In this document: positions 16,398 to 26,300 of the stretch, piece after piece
Numbering within the stretch: the first letter of the stretch is position 1
Layout of the letters: every line of letters starts with the position of its first letter
Source of the DNA: Chloroflexota bacterium
GTDB taxonomy: Bacteria; Chloroflexota; Anaerolineae; Aggregatilineales; J027
DNA length: 64,000 bases
Reading direction: 5' to 3'
NCBI GenBank assembly: GCA_024434115.1
Contig: QMIT01000010.1
Coordinates: 62,001-126,000, forward strand
Notes under the pieces: generated by a model
Databases searched by the model: none
Seen by the model: only the letters and a program-made list of their open reading frames with translations
Told to the model about the DNA's origin: nothing
Program-made: the position numbers and the translations under genes

Positions 16398-17272
16398 GTC
16401 CCATTATTGTTGCGTTTCAAGGTGAACACGGAGCCTATTCCGAAGAAGCTGTTCTTCAGCATTTTGGTCAAGATGTTGAAACCCTCCCCTGTCCCAATTT
16501 TCAGTGCTTGTTTGAGGCAGTATTGACCGGACAAGCGACTTATGGGATGCTGCCTGTCGAAAATGCGCTGGCCGGAACCGTCGCCCAAAGTTATGAATTA
16601 TTATTTGAACATGATATGCGGGTGCAGGCCGAAGTTATTTTGCGCGTTCAACACATGCTGCTTGCCCCTGCCGGAACCAAGTTAGCGGACATCAAGCGTG
16701 TGAAATCTCATCCACAGGCGTTGGCCCAGTGTGAAGGGTATCTGCGCCGACGTGGATTTGAGGCGGTAGTGGCTTATGATACCGCTGGCAGTGCTCGTGA
16801 CCTTGCTGCGAACCCTGAACCGCATACGGCCTCGATTGCGAGTGCGCTGGCGGGAGAATTGTATGGCCTCACAGTGTTGGATCGGGGGGTGGAGGACGAA
16901 CCCTATAATTCGACGCGCTTTTTTGTGATTGGCCTGCATGATGCCCCGCGCACCGAAGGCCCCCAGAAAACCTCGATTGTATTTGCCGTGCGTCATCGTC
17001 CAGCGGCCCTCTATGAATGTCTTGGAGCCTTTGCACGACACGAAGTCAACCTGACTAAGCTAGAATCCCGCCCCATGCGCTCCAAGGCGTGGCAGTATTG
17101 GTTTTATCTGGATTTTGAAGGTCATGCCGAAGACCCGCAGTGTAAACAGGCCTTGATGGGCTTGCTGCAAAGCGCCTCAATGGTCAAATTGCTTGGTTCC
17201 TACCCGGCGGCAACATCGGTGCTGCTGCCGGAAAATGACAATGGACATGCTCAACGTGGAGGCAAACAATGA
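16394..17272 (+). CDS. pheA: Prephenate dehydratase
   Basis: The 292-residue protein is a mono-functional prephenate dehydratase. The catalytic domain (about 1-180) shows FQGEHGAYSEEA at the start, the PVENALAGTV segment and the NSTRFFVIG motif, whose Thr is needed for catalysis. A C-terminal ACT domain (about 195-270) has the ESRPM segment that binds phenylalanine for feedback inhibition. The enzyme converts prephenate to phenylpyruvate in phenylalanine synthesis. It overlaps the genes on both sides by four bases (ATGA), forming an operon with thrC. Confidence 0.95.
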   Translation: MSPIIVAFQGEHGAYSEEAVLQHFGQDVETLPCPNFQCLFEAVLTGQATYGMLPVENALAGTVAQSYELLFEHDMRVQAEVILRVQHMLLAPAGTKLADIKRVKSHPQALAQCEGYLRRRGFEAVVAYDTAGSARDLAANPEPHTASIASALAGELYGLTVLDRGVEDEPYNSTRFFVIGLHDAPRTEGPQKTSIVFAVRHRPAALYECLGAFARHEVNLTKLESRPMRSKAWQYWFYLDFEGHAEDPQCKQALMGLLQSASMVKLLGSYPAATSVLLPENDNGHAQRGGKQ

Positions 17273-18579
17273 ACACGAATGCCAGAACATGGCTGCAATG
17301 TGTAGACTGTTCCGAAACCTACTATCGCAACGCCAAGCTCTACAATTGTCCCAAATGTGGTGGCTTGCTAGATGTGCAGCATGATCTGGACTATCTGCGA
17401 ACTCGTGTCTCCACTGATTTATTCGACCAGCGCCTCGGTGGATTCAAAAATTGGGAACGCAGTGGGGTCTGGCGCTATCGGGAGTTGATCGCCCCTGAAT
17501 TGGGTGAAGATGAGATGGTGACACGCGGCGAAGGCAACACCATGCTCTATGATAGCCCGCCTTGGCTGGCCCAATTTACTGGACACAAAAAACTGCAATT
17601 GAAGCATGAAGGCGAAAATCCGACAGGCAGTTTTAAAGACCGGGGTATGACCACTGGTGTCAGTCAGGCCAAACATTTAGGGGCGCACGCAGTCATTTGC
17701 GCCAGCACGGGTAACACGTCGGCAAGTATGGCCTCGTATGCAGCGCTGACAGGATTGCAGGGTGTGGTGGCAATTCCGGCGGGCAAAATTGCGCTCGGCA
17801 AGGTGGCCCAAGCGATTGCCTATGGCGCGACCTGTTTAGAAATCTGTGGGGATTTTGACCAAGCCCAAAAGTTGGTGCTGGACGCTGCCAACAAGCTGCC
17901 TGTCTATATGCTGAATTCGGTCAATCCCTTCCGCTTGGAGGGGCAAAAGACCATTATGCTAGAAATGCTGCAACAACGCCGCTGGAAGGTGCCCGATTGG
18001 GTGGTTGTACCGGGGGGCAATCTCGGTAATTCGTCTTCTTTCGGCAAGGCGTTTTTGGAACTCCATCATCTTGGCATTATCAAACGGATGCCGCGTATTG
18101 CCATTGTGCAGGCTGAGGGGGCGTCGCCATTTTTCCGCAGTTGGCAGGGCAATTTCAAAGAGCACATCACCATGAAAGCCGAGACATTGGCAACCGCGAT
18201 TCGCATTGGCGACCCCACCAACTATGCCAAAGCCAAACGTGCGATTGAAGTCACAGGCGGGCTGGTGGTGTGTGTAACTGACCAAGACATCATGGACGCC
18301 AAAGCCTGTATTGACGCGGCGGGGATTGGCTGCGAACCTGCCTCGGCTGCGTCAGTTGCAGGGGTACGTCAATTGGTCGAACAAGGGGAGATCAAGCCGA
18401 ATGATGAAGTGGTCGCCATTCTCACCGGACATCTGCTCAAAGACCCCGAAGCGGTGATTGAGTATCATAAGGGGAATTTGGAGACCATCGCGCCAAATTA
18501 CCGCAATCAGATTCACCAGATTGAGGCGGATTTTGATGCGCTGGCGGCATGGGTGACAGCCCCCGCCTCCCCACAATAG
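17269..18579 (+). CDS. thrC: Threonine synthase
   Basis: This PLP enzyme of 436 residues converts O-phosphohomoserine to threonine. It has an N-terminal zinc-ribbon-like segment (CVDC and CPKC, about residues 11-31), the PLP-binding lysine in GSFKDRG near residue 122, the ASTGNTSASMA segment and the glycine loop VVPGGNLGNSSS that holds the cofactor phosphate. The short form without the extended N-terminal domain is usual in many bacteria. Translation is coupled to pheA by an ATGA overlap. It converges with the minus-strand isomerase gene, leaving only one base between them. Confidence 0.95.
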   Translation: MNTNARTWLQCVDCSETYYRNAKLYNCPKCGGLLDVQHDLDYLRTRVSTDLFDQRLGGFKNWERSGVWRYRELIAPELGEDEMVTRGEGNTMLYDSPPWLAQFTGHKKLQLKHEGENPTGSFKDRGMTTGVSQAKHLGAHAVICASTGNTSASMASYAALTGLQGVVAIPAGKIALGKVAQAIAYGATCLEICGDFDQAQKLVLDAANKLPVYMLNSVNPFRLEGQKTIMLEMLQQRRWKVPDWVVVPGGNLGNSSSFGKAFLELHHLGIIKRMPRIAIVQAEGASPFFRSWQGNFKEHITMKAETLATAIRIGDPTNYAKAKRAIEVTGGLVVCVTDQDIMDAKACIDAAGIGCEPASAASVAGVRQLVEQGEIKPNDEVVAILTGHLLKDPEAVIEYHKGNLETIAPNYRNQIHQIEADFDALAAWVTAPASPQ

Positions 18580-18580
18580 G

Positions 18581-19405
18581 CTATTCTTGCAGCACTTGTA
18601 AACGTAAATCACGCAGGGCATCCCGTGTCTTGACGATTTCCTGCGTGATATTCACTTCAGCCATGCCATGCCAGCCAAATGTGGTCATATATTCAATGGA
18701 GACCACACCATGATAATCGGCTTCGGCAAGGTCAACCATCAACTGCTCCAAATCCAACTTACCTTTTTCAAATGGCACTTGCAGCCGATCTCGACGGGCC
18801 TGCCGCACTTGCACATGAGCGGTGTGTTCAAACAACATGCGGATATTACGCCACGTAATGCCCTGCGTCACCAAATGGGCTACATCCAGCGTCAAACTCA
18901 ATCCCGGTACAGCCTCCACCAACAAAATCGCTTGTTCGGGGGTGCTGGCGGATGAATCCAAATGGGGTTCAAATGAAATGCGCAAATCGGTGTTTTCGGT
19001 GGCATCCACAATACGCTGTAAGGCTGGAACGGTACGAGCAAGGCTGTGTTCTGGCCCATCGGATTGCAGCAGCCCCGGTGAAACAGTGATCCCCGGTGTG
19101 CCCAATTCAATCGCAAAGGGGATAAGGCGGCGAAACAGCAGCAATTGACTTTCGCGGCGGGCGGGGTCGGCGGAATTGACGTGGGGCAGTAGCAAATAGA
19201 GGTCGGTGACGCTTAGGTTGAAATCTTCCACTACGCGCCGCACGGCTGTCCCATACTTTTCGGGTTCACGGGCGGCCACCATCACATCAATATGTGGGCC
19301 GGTGCCAAGATCAATCGAACGAAAACCAAGCCGTGCTATCGTCCCAATGGCTTCGCGCAGTGGTAAGTTGTTGTAGGCCCACGCATGGCACGCAAATTGC
19401 ATCAT
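18581..19405 (-). CDS. Sugar-phosphate isomerase/epimerase-like TIM-barrel protein
   Basis: This protein of about 274 residues belongs to the xylose isomerase-like / AP endonuclease 2 superfamily. Visible features are FACHAWAYNNLPL at the start, a middle FEPHLDS strand with a metal-binding Glu, LDVAHLV with Asp and His, HVQVRQ, and a late SIEYMT strand with the last Glu. Together these form the metal site of the barrel. Two adjacent ATGs (19405 and 19402) follow a GGGGA site; the outer one is listed. It lies 17 bases after the antiporter gene and may be co-transcribed with it. The substrate is unknown. Confidence 0.82.
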   Translation of the reverse strand: MMQFACHAWAYNNLPLREAIGTIARLGFRSIDLGTGPHIDVMVAAREPEKYGTAVRRVVEDFNLSVTDLYLLLPHVNSADPARRESQLLLFRRLIPFAIELGTPGITVSPGLLQSDGPEHSLARTVPALQRIVDATENTDLRISFEPHLDSSASTPEQAILLVEAVPGLSLTLDVAHLVTQGITWRNIRMLFEHTAHVQVRQARRDRLQVPFEKGKLDLEQLMVDLAEADYHGVVSIEYMTTFGWHGMAEVNITQEIVKTRDALRDLRLQVLQE

Positions 19406-19422
19406 AAATTCCCCTAACAAGT

Positions 19423-21384
19423 TTAAGCGGACTGATTCGCAAATTGCTGAAAATTATCAAGCTGTTGGTGATTGCCCAAAATAGCAACGGTGTCACCTGC
19501 TATTAAATGATAATCCGCACCGGGGCTAACTACCAACTTTCCATCCCGCATCAACCCAACGATGACAGTTCCGGTTTTTGTACGAATACCTAAATCCCCG
19601 ATATTTTGCCCCGCCAAAGGGCTGTCTACCGCAATAGTCACCCATTTGAATTGCAGCAGGCGGGCAGCGTTCTGTATTTGGGCGACTGCTTGGTAGTCAG
19701 GATGATAATCATAGAGAGGCGCATAGAGTTCTTGGCGAATGGTGTCCGTATAGTGTTGGATGTCATTAACGCCGAAGTTCAAGTGTAACAGGGCTTGGCG
19801 GATAATCTCTAGCCCTGCCTCAAATCGTGGCTGCACGACCTCATACACTCCCATCTCATGCAGCAGGTGCAGTGTTTCGACTTCCTCCGCACGCGCGACG
19901 ATATGCAGGGTGGGATTGACCTGTCGCGCAAGATGAACGATGGCCCGTGTCACTGGGAAGTCCGGCACGGTAATCAACAATAACTTGGCCTGTTCAAGTT
20001 TGGTAGCTTCTAAAACAACTGACCGGCTGGCATCCCCATAAATGACTGGAATACCCTCTTTTTTCAGGCCTTCAACACGGCGTTGGTCAAGCTCAATCAC
20101 TACACAATCTAATCCTAATTGATTTAACAAACGGGCGGCGTAGAAACCTACCTGTCCACCTCCGGCAATCACAACATGGGATTGTTTAGGAAGAGGTTCT
20201 TCTGACAATGGTAACTCTGGTCGTTTTGACCACCTGCGATAGACGTTATGTAATGGCACTACCATCCTCATCCCAGAAGGCGTCAGCACCATGGTGATGA
20301 TTGTGGCACTCAAAACCAGCGCATAAAGGTCATGGTCAATTGAATCGGTACTAAGCCCGACCCGTGCCAGCACAAATGAGAACTCTCCAATTTGAAAAAT
20401 CCCTAATCCGACGGCAAATGGTGTAATGCCTCGGTAGTTAAACAAGCGTGTAATGCCAGCTAGGATGAGCGATTTTCCGATGACCATTGACCACGCTACC
20501 ACCAGTACCAATAAGATGTTGTCCATCAAATAGTTAGGGTCAAGTAGCATCCCTACAGAGGCAAAAAACAACATGCCAAATAGATCACGTAGTGGGATGA
20601 TGTCACTGAGGGCTTGATGGGCATGGTCTGATTCACTGAGCAGCAACCCGGCAACAAATGCACCTAGTGCGAAGGATAGGCCGACCAGATAGGTAACATA
20701 GCCAATCCCCAAGCCCAACGCGGTGACGGCTACCAAAAACAATTCGCGTGAATTCCAGCGGGCAATTTGCAACATTAAGCGCGGGATCAAGTATGTTCCC
20801 ACAAAATACATGGTGACAGTGAACATGGCGGCTTTGACCACTGCCAGCCCCAACAAGGGTAGCCCTGCTTCAAGGTCGCTCAATTGGGGCAGGATGATCA
20901 TCATTGGCACGACTGCCAAATCTTGCACAATCAACATGCCAATCATAATCCGACTGGCGAGAGTTCCCAATTGGCCCTGTGCCATCAGTGTTTTCAGTGT
21001 CACCATCGTGCTAGAGACCGCCACCAGCGATCCCAGCCAAATAGCATTATTCCAGCTAAGATTAAAAAGCCGACCTATCCAGAAGCCATAGCCTATGGTT
21101 AAGCCAATCTGTAAAGGCGTCCCCAATAAGGCAATACGACGCACGGGTTGTAATTCTTTGAAGGAAAATTCGAGACCGAGGGCGAATAGGAGTAAGACGA
21201 CGCCAATTTCCGCCAGAAGTTCAATATCATGAACATTGCTGACCGTTACACCCCCGGTATAAGGGCCGACCATGATGCCAGCAATGATGTATCCCATAAT
21301 GAGGGGTTGTTTGAATTGTTGTGCAGCAAGTCCACCTAGTAAACCTGCTACAACGATGATGGCAATATCGGCAACGATGCCCAT
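19423..21384 (-). CDS. Kef-type cation/proton antiporter with TrkA-N and TrkA-C domains (CPA2)
   Basis: The 653-residue protein has an N-terminal CPA2 antiporter domain (about 1-380) of a dozen membrane helices, including GLEFSFKEL and [14 protein letters not shown] TrkA-N nucleotide-binding domain follows (about 408-530), with the glycine motif [17 protein letters not shown] and the later VIYGDASR. A TrkA-C domain (about 570-650) is last. Such proteins exchange potassium or sodium for protons and are gated by NAD(H)-type ligands. AGGAGA lies upstream of the ATG but at a long spacing of about 13 bases. The ion cannot be told from sequence. Confidence 0.93.
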   Translation of the reverse strand: MGIVADIAIIVVAGLLGGLAAQQFKQPLIMGYIIAGIMVGPYTGGVTVSNVHDIELLAEIGVVLLLFALGLEFSFKELQPVRRIALLGTPLQIGLTIGYGFWIGRLFNLSWNNAIWLGSLVAVSSTMVTLKTLMAQGQLGTLASRIMIGMLIVQDLAVVPMMIILPQLSDLEAGLPLLGLAVVKAAMFTVTMYFVGTYLIPRLMLQIARWNSRELFLVAVTALGLGIGYVTYLVGLSFALGAFVAGLLLSESDHAHQALSDIIPLRDLFGMLFFASVGMLLDPNYLMDNILLVLVVAWSMVIGKSLILAGITRLFNYRGITPFAVGLGIFQIGEFSFVLARVGLSTDSIDHDLYALVLSATIITMVLTPSGMRMVVPLHNVYRRWSKRPELPLSEEPLPKQSHVVIAGGGQVGFYAARLLNQLGLDCVVIELDQRRVEGLKKEGIPVIYGDASRSVVLEATKLEQAKLLLITVPDFPVTRAIVHLARQVNPTLHIVARAEEVETLHLLHEMGVYEVVQPRFEAGLEIIRQALLHLNFGVNDIQHYTDTIRQELYAPLYDYHPDYQAVAQIQNAARLLQFKWVTIAVDSPLAGQNIGDLGIRTKTGTVIVGLMRDGKLVVSPGADYHLIAGDTVAILGNHQQLDNFQQFANQSA

Positions 21385-21461
21385 TTCTTCAATATTTTCT
21401 CTCCTTTACTCATTGTGAAAATGACATTATGACCAAGAATGGTATAGCCCGCAACCAAATG

Positions 21462-22040
21462 CTAGGGTTGAATTTTTACTATGTAATCATCCGGGGGGCG
21501 GGCAATCGCCATCAAAAAAATCCCCATCACTTCATAATCACAGTCAGATTCTACTGTAAATTGTACCCGAATCGTGACCGTTCGCGCTTGTGCATCTGTC
21601 GCAGGCGGGGTCGGATAAAAATTGGCGTCACAGCCCTGCCCCACTTGAATTTGCCCAACCAGAATTTGACTCGAAAAATCGAAGGTCGGGGCTGCCAGTG
21701 TCCCTTCACAGATGCCTAGACTGTTCAGGTTAATGAAATACTGGTCAAGGTCGGCTTGGACACGCAGGATGATGGGCGTTCCTACCAAAATGCGCAGGGC
21801 ATCATAACACACCCCGTCTAGTAAATAAGCCGCATCCTCGTATCCGAGGGGCAAGACAGGTGTGGCTGTTTCAAGCGTGATCGGCGTGGCGTGACTCCGC
21901 AAAATTGGCAAAGTCTCAGTTGGGGCGAGGGTAGGCGGTGCGGCAAACTGGGGAGCGGGTTGACAGGATACCAGCACGATGAGGAGGCTGATTCCAAGCC
22001 CACACCAAACACCACTATTTTTGAGAGATAATCTTGACAT
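21462..22040 (-). CDS. Lipoprotein, unknown function
   Basis: The 192-residue protein starts with a lipoprotein signal peptide (lipobox LVSC at about residue 26), a Pro/Thr-rich linker typical of exported proteins, then a beta-rich domain of about 140 residues with four cysteines (near VCYD, ICEG, GCDA and SDCD), which could form disulfides. No family is recognised. Its ATG at 22040 lies inside the -35 region of the divergent tRNA-Gly promoter, so the two transcription units overlap at their starts. Confidence 0.7.
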   Translation of the reverse strand: MSRLSLKNSGVWCGLGISLLIVLVSCQPAPQFAAPPTLAPTETLPILRSHATPITLETATPVLPLGYEDAAYLLDGVCYDALRILVGTPIILRVQADLDQYFINLNSLGICEGTLAAPTFDFSSQILVGQIQVGQGCDANFYPTPPATDAQARTVTIRVQFTVESDCDYEVMGIFLMAIARPPDDYIVKIQP

Positions 22041-22062
22041 CCGGCTCGTTGCACGCTATCAT
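22034..22062 (+). promoter_or_regulatory. Promoter of tRNA-Gly
   Basis: TTGACA (22034-22039) and TATCAT (22057-22062) are spaced exactly 17 bases. The -10 box ends 23 bases before the tRNA, leaving a short leader. The -35 box overlaps the ATG of the divergent lipoprotein gene. Confidence 0.75.
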
Positions 22063-22085
22063 TATTTGTGTTAACAAAATGAAAT

Positions 22086-22157
22086 GCGGGCGTGGCTTAG
22101 TGGTATAGCGTCTCCTTGCCAAGGAGAAGGTCACGGGTTCGAATCCCGTCGCCCGCT
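22086..22157 (+). tRNA. tRNA-Gly (anticodon GCC)
   Basis: The cloverleaf is complete. The acceptor stem GCGGGCG pairs with CGCCCGC, the D arm is GCTTAGTGGTATAGC, the anticodon stem TCTCC/GGAGA encloses loop TTGCCAA, and the T arm ACGGG/CCCGT encloses TTCGAAT. The anticodon GCC (22118-22120) reads GGC and GGU. The CCA end is not encoded, so it must be added by an enzyme such as the nucleotidyltransferase fusion at 52598-55192. Confidence 0.97.
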
Positions 22158-22167
22158 CAATCAAATT

Positions 22168-22188
22168 CCGACACACCGTCGGTTTTTT
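22168..22188 (+). terminator. Terminator of tRNA-Gly
   Basis: CCGAC-ACACC-GTCGG forms a five-pair stem followed by TTTTTT, eleven bases after the tRNA. The cutA stop lies just behind it on the other strand. Confidence 0.75.
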
Positions 22189-22191
22189 GTT

Positions 22192-22515
22192 TTATAGCCC
22201 CATGACGTTATCTCCAATCCATTTGAGATACTCCGCCGAGCCAATCACAATCGGCATCCCAATAATCTCTGGCACTTCATAGCTGTGCAGTCGTTTGATT
22301 TCCGCCTCTAGCTTTTCCTTGAAAATGGCATGGGTGGTCTTGAGTATCATCAGAACTTCAGCCTCGTCTTGCACCTGATCTTGCCAAATGAACAGAGAAC
22401 GCACTGGAATGAGATTGGCACAGGCAATGAGCTTTTTCGCCAATAGCGCCCCGGCAATTTCACGGGCTTGTTCTTCGGAGTTTGCCGTGACCAACACCAC
22501 AAGATAATCGCTCAT
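22192..22515 (-). CDS. cutA: CutA1-like divalent-cation tolerance protein
   Basis: The 107-residue length and sequence match the CutA1 family: a VLVTANSEEQA start, LIACANLIP with the conserved Cys, the SLFIWQDQVQDEAEVLMILK segment, LEAEIKRLHSYEVPEI and a GSAEYLKWI end. CutA1 forms a very stable ferredoxin-like trimer. It was linked to copper tolerance, though its true role is uncertain. It is followed from upstream by the DM13 gene with an eight-base gap, so the two are probably one transcript. It converges on the tRNA terminator. Confidence 0.93.
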   Translation of the reverse strand: MSDYLVVLVTANSEEQAREIAGALLAKKLIACANLIPVRSLFIWQDQVQDEAEVLMILKTTHAIFKEKLEAEIKRLHSYEVPEIIGMPIVIGSAEYLKWIGDNVMGL

Positions 22516-22523
22516 AACGCCTC

Positions 22524-23261
22524 CTAATTGACGGCTGAGATGATGGGCGCGACGCTGTACAACAAGTTGAACTGCTTGGAGTAAATCACCACACTGTTGT
22601 ATTGGGTAAGGTCAATATCTGACGGGAGTTCATAGTTCTGTTCGCCAATGTTGCCCTTGATGATACTGATTTCCACCGCTCCCAAATCGCCCTCCATCAT
22701 TTGATCCACAGTCAGGGGATTTTGCGATTGACTGAGATAGACATACAAATCCGGCCCATTGATAATACGGAACGTCTCCTCAAAGGCATTTTCAAAACGC
22801 AGAATATGTTTAACCTCTGTGCCATCCAAGCGTCCAATTTCATAAATGGCGACATTCCCCTCAGCACCACGTAGGGCATCAAAGCTGTTAAAGGTTCCGC
22901 TTTTAATGACATGCGGCGTAATGGGGTCGGATGTTCCTTCCGCTACGTCTACCGCGATCTCGGTCAGGGTATCTTCGTTGGTTACTTCTCTTTGCGCATC
23001 GGGGTCAAGGGCCGCTTGTTGAGCCAGAGCGAGATCGGGATTCGTCTTATAATTTTCGCGCAGCACGGCACATTGGTCACCATTGACATAATCCGCACAG
23101 CTAAACTGTTCAGCGGCGTCTTCGGTGTTTATCAGCGAGGGCTGTAGTTCGGGAATCCAATAGGTCGAAGTGACAGCCGCTACCGCAAACAAAGTGCTGA
23201 TAAAAATGATTGTCCAGTTGGTATAACGTCTCATAAAGGTGCTGATAAGCGTTAACTCCAC
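22524..23261 (-). CDS. Membrane-anchored DM13 domain protein
   Basis: The protein of up to 245 residues has one N-terminal membrane anchor (about residues 15-33), a variable region with two cysteines (FSCADYVNGDQCAV), and a C-terminal DM13 domain (about 118-243) that starts with GTFNSFDALRG and ends with SVVIYSKQFNLLYSVA. DM13 domains are proposed to bind haem or carry electrons and are found outside the membrane. The start is uncertain: the GTG at 23261 and the ATG at 23234 both lack a clear ribosome site. It appears to be co-transcribed with cutA. Confidence 0.82.
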   Translation of the reverse strand: MELTLISTFMRRYTNWTIIFISTLFAVAAVTSTYWIPELQPSLINTEDAAEQFSCADYVNGDQCAVLRENYKTNPDLALAQQAALDPDAQREVTNEDTLTEIAVDVAEGTSDPITPHVIKSGTFNSFDALRGAEGNVAIYEIGRLDGTEVKHILRFENAFEETFRIINGPDLYVYLSQSQNPLTVDQMMEGDLGAVEISIIKGNIGEQNYELPSDIDLTQYNSVVIYSKQFNLLYSVAPIISAVN

Positions 23262-23299
23262 ATGATAAATAGGCCATCGCAGTATAGCGCATGTCGTCG

Positions 23300-23335
23300 A
23301 AAAAAAAACACCCTTCTAGCCATTGGTTAGAAGGG
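23300..23335 (-). terminator. Terminator after the repeat lipoprotein
   Basis: On the minus strand CCCTTCTA and TAGAAGGG (23335-23328 with 23318-23311) form an eight-pair stem with a nine-base loop, followed by GTG and then a run of nine T. It lies 23 bases after the stop of the large lipoprotein gene. Confidence 0.8.
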
Positions 23336-23358
23336 CGTTGAGAATTAGGCGTGGAAAA

Positions 23359-26300
23359 TCATGGGAACAGCGCTTGGCGGATGCTGTTTAGGATTTGCAG
23401 CGCCGCCAAATTGCGACGATTCGCGCCGCCAGAGAGATCATTGAAGTCGGTTGCACCAGAGCCGCTGACGTTGTAGACGCCAGAAGAACCTTCCATTGTG
23501 ACGTATACATTCCACAACGGTACATTGCTGTTGTCGGCAATCGTGACAATGATTTCATTGTAGTCGGCGATTATGCCTGCATCCACAAGTCCATCATTTG
23601 GCAGGGTCGTCAAAACAGGAATCGTACCATTGGCAAGGGCTATATCAACCGCTTGTTGCAACAGGTTGTTAAATTCGTCTTGACCCGTCCGAGTGGCGTT
23701 GGTCGGAGTGAAACTGATGAACAACACCGCAGGGCTGGCGATACGCAGTTCACACGCGAGTGGAGTTTCGCCGGGATTGCAAATGTTGGGATCGGCAGAG
23801 TTAGGATCGAATAAGCGGTCAATTGTCCATCCGTCCTCGCTGGCAGCACTTTGCACATCAAAGCTGTTGCTCGAAGTATCGCCTACGGTGTGGGCCGGAG
23901 CATTATAGAAATCCACAGTTGCTTGTAGGTTGGGGTCACCATTTGAGACCGGATTGGCTGCGATGTTGTCTAGGAAGTTCGAGCTGTTGACCGACTCATC
24001 ACCCGCCACCGAGAAGACATTGTTGCGTCTACCCGCCACTTGACCATTGCTATAGACTTGACCAATGCCGGGTTGCAGTGCCCCAATATCTGGCAGTACG
24101 GGATATTGGGTGACATCAAATGGCGGAGCAACCGCATTAACCGTGACGCCGAACGAGGTTGAAGCTGTGCCACCGTTGCCATCGTCAATACTCACGGTGA
24201 TGTTGGCACTACCCGCCGTTGCACAGGTCACATTCAGCGGCTCACCAGTGGCGTTGACATCCGCCACACCGGGGTTATCCGAGAAGGCACTGACGCTAAT
24301 CGGGTTGCCATCCGGGTCATTGTAGGTCGGGGTAATGGTCAGGGTATCGCCTTCATTACAGGTCTGCCCACCAATCGGGTCGAGCGTCGGGTTTTGATTA
24401 GCAGGTGGATTGACCGTGACACCAAACGAAGTCGAGGCGGTGCCGCCATTCCCGTCGTCCAGATTGACGGTGATGTTGGCTGATCCCGCACTGGCACAAA
24501 AGACGCTGAGGGGTTCACCCGCCGCATTGACACTCGCCACGCCAGAGTTATCGGAGGAGGAGGCCACACTGATCGGGTTGCCATCTAGGTCATTGTAGGT
24601 CAGGGTAATGGTCAGGGTATCGCCCACCGTGCAGGTTTGTCCGCTGATGGGGTTAATCGTTGGGTTCTGGTTGGCCGGAGCACTGACCGAGACCGCAAAC
24701 GCAGTCGAAGCCGTGCCGCCGTTACCATCGTCCAGATTGACCGTGATTATGGCAGATCCGGCACTCAAACAATTGACCGTCAAGGGTTCCCCGCTGGCGT
24801 TAACATCGGCCACACCGGAGTTATCCGAGGATGACGTGACGCTGATCGGATTGCCTTCGGGGTCGCTGTAACTCAGCGTGAGGTTCAAGGTGTCGCCAAC
24901 CGTACAAGTCTGATCGTTGACCGCGTTAAGGGTCGGGTTCTGGTTGGCGGGTGCATTAACGGTTATACCGAATGAAGTTGAAGCCGTGCCACCATTGCCG
25001 TCGTCGAGATTCACAGTGATGTTGGCCGTTCCCGCGCCTGTACAGGTCACGACTAGTGGTTCGCCAGTAGCGTTGACCGCTGCCACACCTGCATTATCCG
25101 AACTCGAACTGACGGAGATGGTATTGCCTTCGGGGTCATTGTAACTGAGGGTGATATTTAAGGTATCGCCCACTGTACAGGTCTGTCCACCGATGCCATT
25201 GAAGGTCGGGTTTTGGTTCGGCGGCGCACCGACAGTCACACCAAAGCTGATGTTGGCCGTGCCACCCTTGCCATCGTTGCCGCTGACACTGATGGTTGCC
25301 ACGCCTTGTGCCACGCAGGTAATCGCAAGCGGCTCGCCGGAGGCATTGACCGTTGCCACACCGGTATTGTCGGAAGTAGAGGCAATCGTTACGGTGTCGC
25401 CATCGGGGTCGCTGACGTTCAAATCCACGTTCACGCTGCCGCCGGGCAAGCAGTTTTGTTGGCCTACCGCGTCAATCACAGGCGATTGATTGGCTGCTGT
25501 GACGGTTACGGCAAAAGTTTCGTTGGCTGTACCGCCTTTGCCATCATCTACCGAGACCGTGACATTCGCTGTGCCGCCCGCCACACCTGTGACATTAATC
25601 GTCGTCTCGCCTGCGCGAAGGGCTGTTGCCACACCCGCGTTATCAGACGCTACATTGATATTCAGGACATCTCCATCGGGGTCACTTGCCACGAAATCAA
25701 CCGTTTGGCTTTGCCCTGCGGTGACGGATATATCCCCTATGGCGGCAATGGTGGGTGGTCTATTTTGTACCGCTGCGGGGTCAACCTGTACAGCGAAGGT
25801 GGCCGAGGTACTCCCCCCGCGACCATCACCGACGGCAACCGTGACATTAGCTTTACCGACAGCAACACCAGTGACTCGCACAGTATTATTTTCACCAGCG
25901 GAAGCATTCGCGGCGGCTGGATCAGATGAAGTTGCCGAATAGGTTAGTGTATCTCCATCGGGATCGCTCAGATTGAGATTCACCGTGATTGTCTCGCCTA
26001 CCTTAACCGTTTGAGCACCAATCGCAGCGATCACGGGGGGGCGGTTTTGCGGTGGGGGAGCATTGACCGTTACCCCAAACACCGTCGAGGCACTCCCGCC
26101 CTTGCCATCACTGACGGAGACGGTAATTTGGGAACTGCCTGCGCTTACCCCGGTAATGCGAATCGAGGTATTGGAGTTCTTGGTGACAGTCACAGCAGTG
26201 TTATTGCTGGTGACGGTGGTCGTCAGGGTATCTCCGGCGTCAGGGTCTTGGATGCTTAGGTTGAGATCACGATTCTCGCCGACATTGATAGATTGGCTTG

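Noticed and set aside
25213-25929. Plus-strand open frames across the repeat lipoprotein
   Set aside because: They repeat with the same period as the coding repeats on the other strand and show no conserved domain, so they are shadows of the repeat array.
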